In this document: positions 1 through 7,309 of the stretch, in pieces | Layout: every line of letters starts with the position of its first letter | Numbering within the stretch: position 1 is the first letter of the stretch | Assembly (NCBI GenBank): GCA_015492875.1 | Contig: WGEI01000125.1 | Location: forward strand, 1 to 11,462 | Origin: Anaerolineae bacterium | GTDB lineage: Bacteria > Chloroflexota > Anaerolineae > Aggregatilineales > Phototrophicaceae | Reading direction: 5' to 3' | Length of the DNA stretch: 11,462 bases | Program-made: the position numbers and the translations under genes | Notes under the pieces: model-generated | Told to the model about the DNA's origin: nothing | The model's input: the letters and a program-made list of their open reading frames with translations, nothing else | Database searches by the model: none

Positions 1-20
1 CAGATGTGTATAAGAGACAG
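1..20 (+). other. Residual Nextera (Tn5 mosaic-end) sequencing adapter
   Basis: Bases 2-20 read AGATGTGTATAAGAGACAG, exactly the 19-bp Tn5 mosaic end used in Illumina Nextera libraries. The preceding base is C, as in the Read 1 adapter (which ends ...GCGTC before the mosaic end); Read 2 has G there. Its uvrC frame contains a stop (TAA at 11-13), and real uvrC coding starts right after it. These bases are an untrimmed library artefact and should be removed from the genome. Confidence 0.96.
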
Positions 21-709
21 GTATTGAATGTTATGACATCAGCACGACACAGGGCACGGCAATCGTCGCTAGCCGAGTGGTCTTTGTGCAGGGACACCCT
101 AGAAAGAGCGAGTATCGCCGTTTCAACATACGCACTATCACGCATGAAGGCTCTGATGACTACCAATCTATGAGAGAAGCGTTGACGCGGCGTTTTAATC
201 GCTGGAAAGATACGGTAGAAACGGAGGCTATAAACGCCCCAGATGGGCAAGACCGCAACGAAACTTGGCGCTTGCTGCCAGATTTATTGCTCATCGATGG
301 CGGGAAGGGGCAGCTTAATGTGGCGGTAGAGGTGCTGGAAGGATTTGGTTTGCGAGAGCGTATACCAGTGGCGTCATTGGCCAAACAGTTTGAAGAAATT
401 TATCTGCCAGAACAAAGCGCGCCGATCATCCTCCCACGCACTAGCCAAGCGCTTTATCTCGTCCAGCGGGTACGGGATGAAGCACATCGTTTCGCCATCG
501 CCTCACATCGTAGACGGCGTAATAGAATGGGGCTGGCCAGCAAACTAGAAACCATACCCGGCATTGGGCCAAAGCGGCGCAAAGCCCTGCTCCAACATTT
601 TGAATTTTCGATAGAGCGAATAAAGAACGCCACAGTTGAAGAATTGTGTGCCGTGAATGGCATTAATGAAACGATTGCCGAGACCATTCTAGAGGAACTG
701 CGGGGATGA
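21..709 (+). CDS. uvrC: UvrABC system protein C, C-terminal part (5' end missing)
   Basis: This is the C-terminal ~229 residues of excinuclease subunit UvrC (full proteins are about 600 residues). In nucleotide excision repair UvrC joins the UvrB-DNA complex and cuts on both sides of the lesion. Visible here is the RNase H-like nuclease domain that makes the 5' incision: IECYDIS with the first catalytic Asp (codon 35-37), LLLIDGGKGQ with the second (codon 296-298), and RDEAHRFAI with the conserved His. A tandem helix-hairpin-helix DNA-binding domain follows (IPGIGPKRRKALL, then VEELCAVNGINETIAETIL) and runs to the TGA stop at 707-709. The GIY-YIG 3'-incision domain and UvrB-binding region are missing because the contig starts inside the gene. 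The GTG at 77 is only an internal Val codon. The adapter replaces the first base of the Arg codon expected before IECYDIS. The neighbour at 740-1345 converges on it. Confidence 0.95.
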
Positions 710-711
710 GA

Positions 712-740
712 GGGGCATAATCAGCTATGCCCCATTGATT
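712..740. terminator. Hairpin terminator between convergent uvrC and DinB-like gene
   Basis: GGGGCATA (712-719) and TATGCCCC (726-733) form a perfect 8-bp stem with a 6-base loop, three bases after the uvrC stop. The plus-strand tail (ATTGATTTAAT) is T-rich but not a clean U run. On the minus strand there is no T run, so termination of the opposite gene is less certain. The position between convergent stops supports a shared terminator. Confidence 0.6.
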
Positions 741-1345
741 TAATGGTCTTCAAGGGGGAAAGCCGCCAATGCTTGACGGCGCACCTCCCGAAACTGGTCA
801 TAATGGCCGACTTCATGGGCAAGGCCGAAGAGGAACATCGCAGGCGCATTGAGCTTGCCCACTTTCGCTTCCCACTCTTTAGAGATTTTGCGGTAAACAT
901 CTAAGTGGGGCTTGTTTGGCCAAGCAGCTAGAAAGGCGAGTCGCATACGGCGGCTCTCCTCTAAACGCGCCAAACATTGTTCTACGGTCGTATATTCGCG
1001 CCATGGCGGCTCATAGCGATTGCGCAACTTCACCTCAACGCCACGTGCTAGCGTTGCGCTCATTGCCGCGCCCTCTTCGCTGCTGGCTGTCACATGTAAA
1101 ACTAAATGCGCCAAGTTCCAACCAAGCTGTTCTTCACCCTCAACGGCATAAGGGTCATAAGCGTGGGGGTCTACAGGTTCAAATGTAACATGGGCATCGC
1201 TGAGGCCATCTAAAAAGCCTGTGATGGTATCAAGGCTGGCGTTGGTCAACATCCGCAAATCATCGATGGTGACCTGCCGCGAAAAATCAATGTAGGGCAC
1301 TTCGCCATCAAGCAGGGGGTGCAAATCACTTAATTCTAGCGGCAT
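740..1345 (-). CDS. DinB-like (DinB/YfiT superfamily) four-helix protein
   Basis: A protein of 201 residues (205 if translation begins at the ATG at 1357) resembling the DinB superfamily of small four-helix-bundle proteins, many of which bind a divalent metal through spaced histidines. The likely metal-site residues are the His pair in NLAHLVLHVTASSEE and the pair in LAHEVGHYDQFREVRRQ near the C-terminus; the latter matches the H-x3-H-xx-Q pattern common in the family. I prefer the ATG at 1345 because a GGAG sits 6 bases upstream of it, whereas the ATG at 1357 has no Shine-Dalgarno. The gene stands alone, convergent to uvrC and divergent from the iron-sulfur gene. Some relatives are thiol-dependent transferases or hydrolases, but many have no known function, so no substrate is assigned. 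Placement next to uvrC does not by itself imply a DNA repair role. Confidence 0.75.
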   Translation of the reverse strand: MPLELSDLHPLLDGEVPYIDFSRQVTIDDLRMLTNASLDTITGFLDGLSDAHVTFEPVDPHAYDPYAVEGEEQLGWNLAHLVLHVTASSEEGAAMSATLARGVEVKLRNRYEPPWREYTTVEQCLARLEESRRMRLAFLAAWPNKPHLDVYRKISKEWEAKVGKLNAPAMFLFGLAHEVGHYDQFREVRRQALAAFPLEDH

Positions 1346-1351
1346 CGCAGA

Positions 1352-1355
1352 CTCC
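1352..1355 (-). promoter_or_regulatory. Ribosome binding site deciding the DinB-like start
   Basis: On the minus strand GGAG (plus-strand CTCC) is 6 bases before the ATG at 1345 and overlaps the alternative ATG at 1357, which has only AT-rich sequence upstream. This favours the inner start. Confidence 0.55.
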
Positions 1356-1377
1356 ATATTGTTAAATACGCTTCGCT

Positions 1378-1407
1378 TTCATAGCGCAGATAGCTTATAG
1401 GCGGCAA
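1378..1407 (-). promoter_or_regulatory. Possible sigma-70 promoter for the DinB-like gene
   Basis: On the minus strand TTGCCG (1402-1407) and TATGAA (1378-1383) are separated by 18 bases, each matching 4 of 6 consensus positions, about 30 bases before the gene. Matches of this quality arise by chance; position is the main support. Confidence 0.25.
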
Positions 1408-1443
1408 TTCTTACCACATCCTGCCCAAAAGCAGTAAAACTTG

Positions 1444-1472
1444 TTGGCGCATGGTAAAGTGAATGGTAAACT
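1444..1472 (+). promoter_or_regulatory. Possible sigma-70 promoter for the iron-sulfur oxidoreductase gene
   Basis: TTGGCG (1444-1449) and TAAACT (1467-1472) with a 17-base spacer lie 60 bases before the ATG at 1532, in the divergent intergenic region. Spacing is ideal, while each hexamer matches only 4 of 6 positions. Confidence 0.4.
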
Positions 1473-1531
1473 AGTGCGAACTCTGATAATCAAAAGCGCA
1501 TTCGATTAATTTAGGGCGAGGATAGAGATTT

Positions 1532-3571
1532 ATGCTAACACCGGTTGAAAAAGTCCTATTTTTAGCTTTAGTTTTGCTGACGTTAGGGGCAGCTTATCAA
1601 GGGTTTCGTGAGGTTTATCTGATTATCAATCGCGGACAGGGCAAGCTACATTTCGATAAATTGCCCACGCGGTTGTGGCGTGCGCTAGTGGTTTATATTG
1701 CGCAGCCGACAACATTGCGCGCCCGCCGCCTAACTAGCTTATTTCATTTAGGGGTAGTATGGGGCTTCACCTTTTACTTTTTGGTCAATCTTGGCGACAC
1801 ACTCAACGGACTTATCCCCAATTACACATTTTTGGAAGGTTCGGGCATTATCTTCGAACTTTACAAGCTCGTTGGTGATGTGCTGAGCGTGGCGGTGTTG
1901 GTTGGTATCGTCTATTTCATCATACGGCGCATCTACCTACCCAATAAAAAAGAGCTGGAATATCATGATAACGTCCTGCTACACCCTAAAGCGAAGGCGG
2001 GGCGTATCTTCACTGATTCGATGATTGTGGCGTTTTTTATCCTATTTCATGTTGGCGCGCGCTTTTTGGGAGAAGCGGCAGCAGTGGCACAACATGGGCC
2101 AGATTTGGCGATGCCGTTCGCTACGTTGGTCTCGCCACTCTTCGGCGGCATGGATGAACAGGGGCTAATTCTCGCGCGTCATATCTTCTGGTGGGTTGCG
2201 CTGGGCGGCATTTTCCTATTCCTGCCCTACTTCCCCTATACCAAGCACTTTCACCTGATGATGGCGCCGCTCAACTTTTTGACACGACCAGAGCGCACAT
2301 CTTTGGGCGAGCTTGAACCGCTGGATTTTGAAGATGAGTCCATTGAGCAATTCGGCGCTAATAAGCTAGAAGACTTGAGCAAAACGCAGATTATGGATGC
2401 TTTTGCTTGCATTATGTGTAATCGCTGTCAGGATGTATGCCCAGCCTATATAACAGGTAAAGAGCTTTCGCCATCTGCCTTGGAAGTGAATAAGCGCTAT
2501 TTCATCAAAGACCATATGCAAGCGCTGGCCGCTGGGGAAGAATCTCCTGAGCCACTTATAGGCGCGGTTATCAGCCATTCGGCGGTTTGGGCCTGCACCT
2601 CATGCGGGGCGTGCGTGGATATTTGCCCAGTGGGTAACGAACCCATGTTTGATATTTTCGACATTCGTCGTGATGCCGTGTTAGTTCAGGGCGATTTTCC
2701 AGCAGAACTGCAGGGCGCATTCAATGGTATGGAACGGCAGGGTAACCCCTGGCAAATCAGCGAAAGTCGCACGGCATGGGCAGAAGGCCTCAATGTGCCA
2801 ACGGTTGAAGAAAATCCCGATTTTGAGGTGCTCTATTGGACGGGATGTGCGGTCAGCTATGACCCACGAGCGCAAGAAACCGCCCGTGCACTGGTGAAAG
2901 TATTGCAGGCGGCGGGTGTGAATTTCGCTATTTTGGGCGATGCAGAGAGCTGCACGGGCGATGTGGCGCGGCGTGGCGGCAATGAATATCTGTACTATGA
3001 AATGGCCTCCGCCAATGTTGAAACACTGAACGAAGTTAACCCGAAGCGGATTGTCGTCACTTGCCCCCACTGTTTCCATAATCTGGGCAAAGAATATCAC
3101 CAGTTTGGTGGCAACTACGAAGTGGTACACCATACTGAACTGATTGAAGAACTTATTGCGCAAGGGCGTTTGCCACAGGAAGCCAGCGCCAAACGCATGA
3201 GTAACGTCACATTCCACGACCCGTGTTATCTGGGACGGCATAATGATGTCGTAGAAGAGCCGCGCCAAGTCCTTCAGAGCATTGGCGCATCTGTAGTTGA
3301 AATGCCCCGTCACGGACAAAAATCCTTCTGCTGTGGTGCTGGTGGCGCGCAATTCTGGAAGGAAGAGGAAGAAGGCGAGGCACGGGTCAACATCGAGCGT
3401 TACAAAGAAGCGCAAGAAACTGGCGCAGACACGTTGGCTGTTGGTTGCCCCTTCTGTATGCGCATGTTCGTTGATGCCAAAGGCGAAATACCAGAAGGGC
3501 CAGAGGTGAAAGATATTGTGGAAATCATTGCCGAACGCCTACCACAAGCCGCAAAGACGACGGGCGATTAG
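1532..3571 (+). CDS. Membrane (Fe-S)-binding oxidoreductase, heterodisulfide-reductase/GlcF-like
   Basis: A 679-residue protein that probably carries electrons between a cytoplasmic donor or acceptor and the membrane quinone pool. The first ~250 residues hold about five hydrophobic helices resembling the NarI/HdrE cytochrome b domain; H72, H173, H217 and H239 or H241 lie in or beside helices and could ligate two b hemes. Two 4Fe-4S ferredoxin motifs follow (C293, C296, C299, C303 and C355, C358, C361, C365, both CxxCxxCxxxCP). Two CCG domains come next: C439, C474 (SCTGD variant of the CCG motif), C511/C514, then C565, C600/C601 (canonical FCCGAGG), C639/C642. The ATG at 1532 has GAGGA 9 bases upstream. 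It is transcribed alone, with its own terminator and no flavoprotein partner next to it, so the substrate is unknown. It belongs to the broad class of fused membrane plus HdrD-like proteins often annotated as heterodisulfide reductase-related; methanogen-type heterodisulfide chemistry is not implied. Confidence 0.88.
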   Translation: MLTPVEKVLFLALVLLTLGAAYQGFREVYLIINRGQGKLHFDKLPTRLWRALVVYIAQPTTLRARRLTSLFHLGVVWGFTFYFLVNLGDTLNGLIPNYTFLEGSGIIFELYKLVGDVLSVAVLVGIVYFIIRRIYLPNKKELEYHDNVLLHPKAKAGRIFTDSMIVAFFILFHVGARFLGEAAAVAQHGPDLAMPFATLVSPLFGGMDEQGLILARHIFWWVALGGIFLFLPYFPYTKHFHLMMAPLNFLTRPERTSLGELEPLDFEDESIEQFGANKLEDLSKTQIMDAFACIMCNRCQDVCPAYITGKELSPSALEVNKRYFIKDHMQALAAGEESPEPLIGAVISHSAVWACTSCGACVDICPVGNEPMFDIFDIRRDAVLVQGDFPAELQGAFNGMERQGNPWQISESRTAWAEGLNVPTVEENPDFEVLYWTGCAVSYDPRAQETARALVKVLQAAGVNFAILGDAESCTGDVARRGGNEYLYYEMASANVETLNEVNPKRIVVTCPHCFHNLGKEYHQFGGNYEVVHHTELIEELIAQGRLPQEASAKRMSNVTFHDPCYLGRHNDVVEEPRQVLQSIGASVVEMPRHGQKSFCCGAGGAQFWKEEEEGEARVNIERYKEAQETGADTLAVGCPFCMRMFVDAKGEIPEGPEVKDIVEIIAERLPQAAKTTGD

Positions 3572-3594
3572 CTGAAACTGAAATAACACTCATT

Positions 3595-3627
3595 AGGGCG
3601 CCACTTGGTATAATGGCGTCCTTTTTC
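3595..3627 (+). terminator. Intrinsic terminator after the iron-sulfur oxidoreductase gene
   Basis: AGGGCGCCA (3595-3603) pairs with TGGCGTCCT (3614-3622), one G-U wobble included, around a 10-base loop, followed by a T run (3622-3626). It lies 23 bases after the stop. It shares the AGGGCGC...GGCGTCCTTTT core with the terminator at 7310-7340. Confidence 0.85.
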
Positions 3628-3789
3628 ATTTAAGGCCTATAAATATACGGAGAGAGCAAACCCGATATTACGAAGTGCGACAGGAGCGCGACTTAAAATT
3701 ATTCGGCATAAAGCAAAAAATAGGAAACAAACATCGGCAATTAATCGTTTCATTATATAAAACGCACAAGCAACAAGGCGCTCACTTCA
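3628..3789. other. AT-rich intergenic stretch without a gene
   Basis: No coding frame, tRNA or riboswitch is recognisable between the terminator and the dehydrogenase promoter. A weak hairpin (3673-3679 with 3687-3694, one bulged G, 7-base loop) is visible but has no T run. The 9-mer CGGCAATTA occurs here (3735-3743) and again at 3858-3866 in the leader of the dehydrogenase operon. It could be an operator half-site or chance. Confidence 0.4.
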
Positions 3790-3818
3790 TTTTATTAGCA
3801 TAACCAACACGCTATAAT
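3790..3818 (+). promoter_or_regulatory. Likely promoter of the branched-chain dehydrogenase operon
   Basis: A perfect -10 hexamer TATAAT (3813-3818) lies 64 bases before the E1 alpha ATG. The -35 position at 17-base spacing (3790-3795, TTTTAT) is poor, which would suit an activator-dependent promoter. Transcription would begin near 3825 and leave a leader of about 58 bases. Confidence 0.55.
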
Positions 3819-3872
3819 GGGCTTAGTAAAGTTGTTAAGCGATGATAAACTCAAAAACGGCAATTAGACCTT

Positions 3873-3878
3873 GAGGAG
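3873..3878 (+). promoter_or_regulatory. Ribosome binding site fixing the E1 alpha start
   Basis: GAGGAG lies 4 bases before the ATG at 3883. It overlaps the in-frame TTG at 3871, so the longer TTG-initiated frame is unlikely to be used. Confidence 0.75.
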
Positions 3879-3882
3879 TACC

Positions 3883-4926
3883 ATGCCTGAATTAACTGCC
3901 GAGCGTCCTTCTGCAACATTAAGCGAAGAGGCGCTTTTAGAGATGTATTGGTACATGTTACTCAGCCGCCGCACCGATGAGCGCGCTTGGGTCATGCACC
4001 GCCAAGGCAAAATCCCCTTTCATATTAGTGCAATAGGACACGAAGCAACACAAGTGGCCGCCGCATATGCCATCAATCGGGGGGTGGATTATGTGCATCC
4101 CTATTACCGTGATTTAACATTGGTGATGGCCATCGGCGTGACACCTTTTGACTTTATGATGAGCCTATATGGCAAAAAAGGTGAACTGAGCAGTGGGGCA
4201 CGCCAGATGCCGAGCCATTTTGGCGCTAAACACCTGAACATCATCAGCGGGTCATCGCCTGTGGCCACGCAAGTGCCCCAAGCGGCTGGCCTCGCTTTCG
4301 CCATTAAATATCGCTTGTCACAAGGGTTACAATCCCCTGATGATACCTCGCAGCCACGCCTTGCCCTCACCTGCCTTGGGGAAGGCTCAACAAGTCAAGG
4401 GGAATGGCACGAAGGGATGAACTGGGCAGGCGTTCATAACTTACCGTTTATCTGCTTAGTGCAAAATAACTTTTATGCGATTTCTGTGCCGCTAGAGGGA
4501 CAAATGGCAGTCTCTAGCGTAGCAGACCGTGCAGCAGCCTATGGCGTACATGGCATTTCGGTCGATGGTACGGATGTACTAGCGGTGTACGACGCCATGA
4601 AAGAAGCGGCTGACCGCGCTTATAGTGGCGAGGGTGCGACATTGGTTGAGGCACGTTGCTACCGCATGACGCCCCACTCTTCCGATGATGATGACCGCAC
4701 TTATAGAAGCCGCGAAGAGGTTGAAGAATGGAAGAAGAAAGACCCACTGGTGCTGTTCCAGAAGCGGCTGCTCAAAGAGGGCGTTTTGACCAAAAAACTC
4801 ATTGAAGAATACGAGGCCAAAGCGAAGGCAGAGGTGGATGACGCGCAACAACGCGCAGAGGCCGCCCCATGGCCGAAACCAGAAGAAGCGTTGGGCGACG
4901 TGTTCGCGCCGCTGGAGGAGGCATAA
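3883..4926 (+). CDS. bkdAA: Branched-chain 2-oxoacid dehydrogenase E1 component, alpha subunit
   Basis: The 347-residue alpha subunit of a thiamine-diphosphate-dependent E1, which decarboxylates 2-oxo acids derived from Val, Leu and Ile and passes the acyl group to lipoyl-E2. The ThDP/Mg motif is seen as GEG (166-168) followed 29 residues later by NN (195-196), in GEGSTSQGEWHEGMN ... LVQNNFYAISVP. PYYRD (73-77), GSSPVATQVP (from 123) and HSSDDDDRTYR (from H265), followed by EEVEEWKKKDP, resemble Bacillus BkdAA-type E1 alpha more than pyruvate-type E1 alpha as I recall those sequences. GEG replaces the usual GDG, as in several BCKDH relatives. Length is normal. The ATG at 3883 is chosen because of the GAGGAG 4 bases upstream. 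It is the first gene of a three-gene operon; its 3' end contains the ribosome binding site of the next gene. Substrate preference is inferred from motifs; acetoin- or pyruvate-type activity is possible. Confidence 0.9.
   Translation: MPELTAERPSATLSEEALLEMYWYMLLSRRTDERAWVMHRQGKIPFHISAIGHEATQVAAAYAINRGVDYVHPYYRDLTLVMAIGVTPFDFMMSLYGKKGELSSGARQMPSHFGAKHLNIISGSSPVATQVPQAAGLAFAIKYRLSQGLQSPDDTSQPRLALTCLGEGSTSQGEWHEGMNWAGVHNLPFICLVQNNFYAISVPLEGQMAVSSVADRAAAYGVHGISVDGTDVLAVYDAMKEAADRAYSGEGATLVEARCYRMTPHSSDDDDRTYRSREEVEEWKKKDPLVLFQKRLLKEGVLTKKLIEEYEAKAKAEVDDAQQRAEAAPWPKPEEALGDVFAPLEEA
4914..4921 (+). promoter_or_regulatory. Strong ribosome binding site of E1 beta inside the E1 alpha gene
   Basis: GGAGGAGG ends 6 bases before the ATG at 4928 and encodes the last Glu-Glu of E1 alpha. 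With one base between the genes it suggests translational coupling giving balanced alpha and beta subunits. It also rules out upstream starts that would overlap E1 alpha. Confidence 0.8.
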
Positions 4927-4927
4927 C

Positions 4928-5911
4928 ATGGCACAGATGACGCTTATACAGGCCATTACACAGGCCATGGATGAAGAACTTGCCCGTGACCCGCGCGTTT
5001 TTATCACTGGTGAGGATGTCGGAAAACGTGGCGGCGTCTTTCGGGCGACGATGGGCTTGATTGAAAAATATGGACCAGAACGGGTTGTAGACTCGCCATT
5101 GGCAGAACTTTCTATCGTGGCGATTGGCATTGGTGCAGCTCTGGCGGACTTGCGCCCAATTTGTGAAATCCAGTTCGCAGATTTTATCCACCCCGCATTT
5201 AATCAAATTGCCAACGAAGCCGCGCGTTTCTACTACCGTTCTAATGGGCAATGGCGCGTCCCAATGGTCATTCGCTCGCCATATGGCGGTGGCATCAGCG
5301 GTGCGCTTTACCACAGTCAAAGTGTAGAAGCCTTCTTTGCTCATGTGCCGGGGTTAAAAGTGGTTATCCCCAGCACACCGTATGATGCGAAAGGCTTGCT
5401 GAAAAGCGCCGTGCGTGACCCCAACCCTGTCTTATTCTTTGAACCCAAGAAGGGCTATCGTGCCATTAAAGGCGATGTGCCAGAAGAAGAGTATATTGTG
5501 CCAATTGGCCCCGCGCGCATTGCCCGAGAAGGCGAAGATATTAGCGTGTTCGCCTATGGCATGATGGCGTACTATGCCGAGATTGCAGCAGAGCAAGTTG
5601 CACAGGAAGGCATCAGCGCTGAAGTGGTTGACTTGCGCACATTAGCGCCAGTAGACCGCGACGCTATTCGCAACTCGGTTATGAAGACAGGTAAAGCGCT
5701 AGTTGTTTATGAAGACAATTTGACACTAGGTTATGGCGCAGAAATCGCAGCTATTATCGCAGATGAGTGCTTCGAATATATGGATGGACCAGTAAAACGA
5801 CTAGCTGGCCCAGATGTACCAGGAGTGCCATTCAGCCATCCGATGCAAGATTTCTTCATGCCCAACCCCAATAAGATAGCTGACGCTATCCGCGACCTAG
5901 TGGCCTATTAG
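4928..5911 (+). CDS. bkdAB: Branched-chain 2-oxoacid dehydrogenase E1 component, beta subunit
   Basis: The 327-residue beta subunit of the alpha2beta2 E1 heterotetramer. It contributes the other half of the ThDP site and the C-terminal transketolase-like domain that docks on E2. Seen in order: GEDVGKRGGVF near the N-terminus; DSPLAE with the conserved Glu (E60) expected to contact the ThDP aminopyrimidine; YGGGISGALYHSQSVEAFF with conserved His129; GLKVVIPSTPYDAKGLL; DPNPVLFFEPKKGYRAIKG; VDLRTLAPVD; and KRLAGPDVPGVPF in the C-terminal domain. These blocks are very close to Bacillus BkdAB-type beta subunits as I remember them. The ATG at 4928 follows the E1 alpha stop by a single base and has a near-perfect Shine-Dalgarno. 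A longer in-frame reading from 4802 is excluded because it lies inside E1 alpha. E2 starts 9 bases after the stop. Confidence 0.92.
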   Translation: MAQMTLIQAITQAMDEELARDPRVFITGEDVGKRGGVFRATMGLIEKYGPERVVDSPLAELSIVAIGIGAALADLRPICEIQFADFIHPAFNQIANEAARFYYRSNGQWRVPMVIRSPYGGGISGALYHSQSVEAFFAHVPGLKVVIPSTPYDAKGLLKSAVRDPNPVLFFEPKKGYRAIKGDVPEEEYIVPIGPARIAREGEDISVFAYGMMAYYAEIAAEQVAQEGISAEVVDLRTLAPVDRDAIRNSVMKTGKALVVYEDNLTLGYGAEIAAIIADECFEYMDGPVKRLAGPDVPGVPFSHPMQDFFMPNPNKIADAIRDLVAY

Positions 5912-5920
5912 GGAGAAACT

Positions 5921-7282
5921 ATGGCGACAAAAGTCATTATGCCCCAGCTTGGTGAGAGCGTGGTCGAAGGCACAGTATCACGCTGGCTCAAGCGAGAAGG
6001 GGATACAGTCAACGAATATGAGGCCTTGCTGGAAGTGAGCACCGACAAAGTCGATACGGAAGTGCCCTCCCCCGCTTCTGGCACGGTATTGAAAATTTAT
6101 GTTGAGGAGGGCGAAACAGTTCAAGCTGGCGTTCTGTTGGCCGTCATCGGAGAGCCGGGAGAGCCTATCCCCGAAGCTGACGAAGGCGGCACACAAGATC
6201 ACCACGGGCATGGCGGTAATGGCTCAAAACAAGAGCCGCAACCCGTAGCTGCTCCAGCGAAAGCGATGGCAACAGCCCAGAGCAGCGGCAGCGGGTATAC
6301 AGGCCATATCACCCCTGTGGTGGCGCGTATGGTTGCAGAGCATAATATTGACCTATCGCAAATTAAGGGCACGGGGCGTGGCGGACGTATCACGAAAAAA
6401 GATGTACTCGCCTACCTCAAGCAACGCGAACAGGGAGACGTTCAAGACCTGCCGCCATGGGAACAGCCCGGAGATGGCGAACTATTTAAGCCAACTGACA
6501 GCTTTGCCGTACAAACGAAAGCCCAGCCCGCCCCACCACCAGCGAAACCCGTAGCGCCAGCCGCTTCACCCGCGCCTCCTAGCCCAACGCCACAGGGCAC
6601 ACCGGGTGAGCTGGTACAGTTGAGCAATATACGCCGTGCTATTGCGGAGCATATGGTGCGTAGTAAGTTGCATACCTCGCCGCATGTCTCTACCATTTTC
6701 GAAATTGATATGGGGGCGGTGTTAGACCATTACCACGCCACCAAACCCATTTTTGCCAAACAGGGTGTGCGTTTGACGTTAACAGCTTATTTCATGGCCG
6801 CCTCTGTTGTTGCACTCCGTGAGAATCCCTATATCAATAGCCAATGGACAGATGAAGGCATCTACCTGCATCATGCGATGAATATCGGCATGGCCGTAGC
6901 TATCCCCGATGGGTTGATTGTGCCAGTGATTAAGAACGCCCAAGACCTGAACCTCATGGGATTGGCGCGGGCAGTCACCGATTTGGCCGAACGCGCCCGT
7001 AATAAGCAGTTGCACCCAGATGAAGTGCAGGGTGGCACATTCACCATTACCAATCACGGCGTCAGTGGCAGCCTATTCGCTACGCCGATTATTAACCAGC
7101 CGCAAGTCGCTATTTTGGGCATTGGCAAGCTGGAGAAGCGGGTGAAGGTCATTAATGATGCTATCGCCATTCGCCCCATGCTCTATGCCTCGTTAACTTT
7201 CGACCATCGTGTCATTGATGGCGCAACGGGCGATGCCTTCATGGCATCATTCCAGCGTGTGTTGGAAAACTGGCGCGAATAA
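5921..7282 (+). CDS. bkdB: Branched-chain 2-oxoacid dehydrogenase E2 (dihydrolipoamide acyltransferase)
   Basis: A 453-residue core subunit that accepts the acyl group from E1 on a lipoyl arm and transfers it to CoA. Domains: one lipoyl domain (about 1-80) with lipoylation site K43 in EVSTDKVDTEVPSP; a Gly/His/Ala-rich linker containing DHHGHGGNG; a peripheral-subunit-binding domain (about 129-166, HITPVVARMV ... GTGRGGRITKKDVLAYL); a long Pro/Ala linker; and the catalytic domain (about 229-453) ending with the active-site DHRVIDG (H429, D433). It has one lipoyl domain, typical of BCKDH E2s rather than multi-lipoyl PDH E2s. GGGAG lies 5 bases before the ATG, and an intrinsic terminator follows the stop by 27 bases, closing the operon. 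E3 is not encoded here and must come from elsewhere. Products would be branched acyl-CoAs, used for amino-acid catabolism or as primers for branched fatty acids. Confidence 0.92.
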   Translation: MATKVIMPQLGESVVEGTVSRWLKREGDTVNEYEALLEVSTDKVDTEVPSPASGTVLKIYVEEGETVQAGVLLAVIGEPGEPIPEADEGGTQDHHGHGGNGSKQEPQPVAAPAKAMATAQSSGSGYTGHITPVVARMVAEHNIDLSQIKGTGRGGRITKKDVLAYLKQREQGDVQDLPPWEQPGDGELFKPTDSFAVQTKAQPAPPPAKPVAPAASPAPPSPTPQGTPGELVQLSNIRRAIAEHMVRSKLHTSPHVSTIFEIDMGAVLDHYHATKPIFAKQGVRLTLTAYFMAASVVALRENPYINSQWTDEGIYLHHAMNIGMAVAIPDGLIVPVIKNAQDLNLMGLARAVTDLAERARNKQLHPDEVQGGTFTITNHGVSGSLFATPIINQPQVAILGIGKLEKRVKVINDAIAIRPMLYASLTFDHRVIDGATGDAFMASFQRVLENWRE

Positions 7283-7309
7283 ACAGCAGACAAAACAACA
7301 AAACCAGAC

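Noticed and set aside
1..20. Tn5 mosaic end as evidence for a natural transposon
   Set aside because: It lies exactly at the sequence end, is preceded by the Read 1 adapter base, and no transposase or second end is present.
2681..3415. 244-codon minus-strand frame inside the iron-sulfur gene
   Set aside because: The plus frame carries all cluster and CCG motifs; the antisense product has no recognisable motif or ribosome binding site.
3604..3616. TATAAT in the loop of the terminator at 3595-3627, as a possible promoter
   Set aside because: No -35 hexamer lies 16-18 bases upstream, and the hexamer sits inside a good intrinsic terminator; probably coincidence.
3673..3694. Bulged hairpin in the intergenic region, as a terminator or small RNA
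   Set aside because: Only seven pairs with a bulge and no T run; no promoter or conserved structure around it.
4802..4927. Upstream extension of E1 beta into E1 alpha
   Set aside because: The extension is the E1 alpha coding sequence read in another frame. The ATG at 4928 has a strong Shine-Dalgarno and starts a normal family N-terminus.
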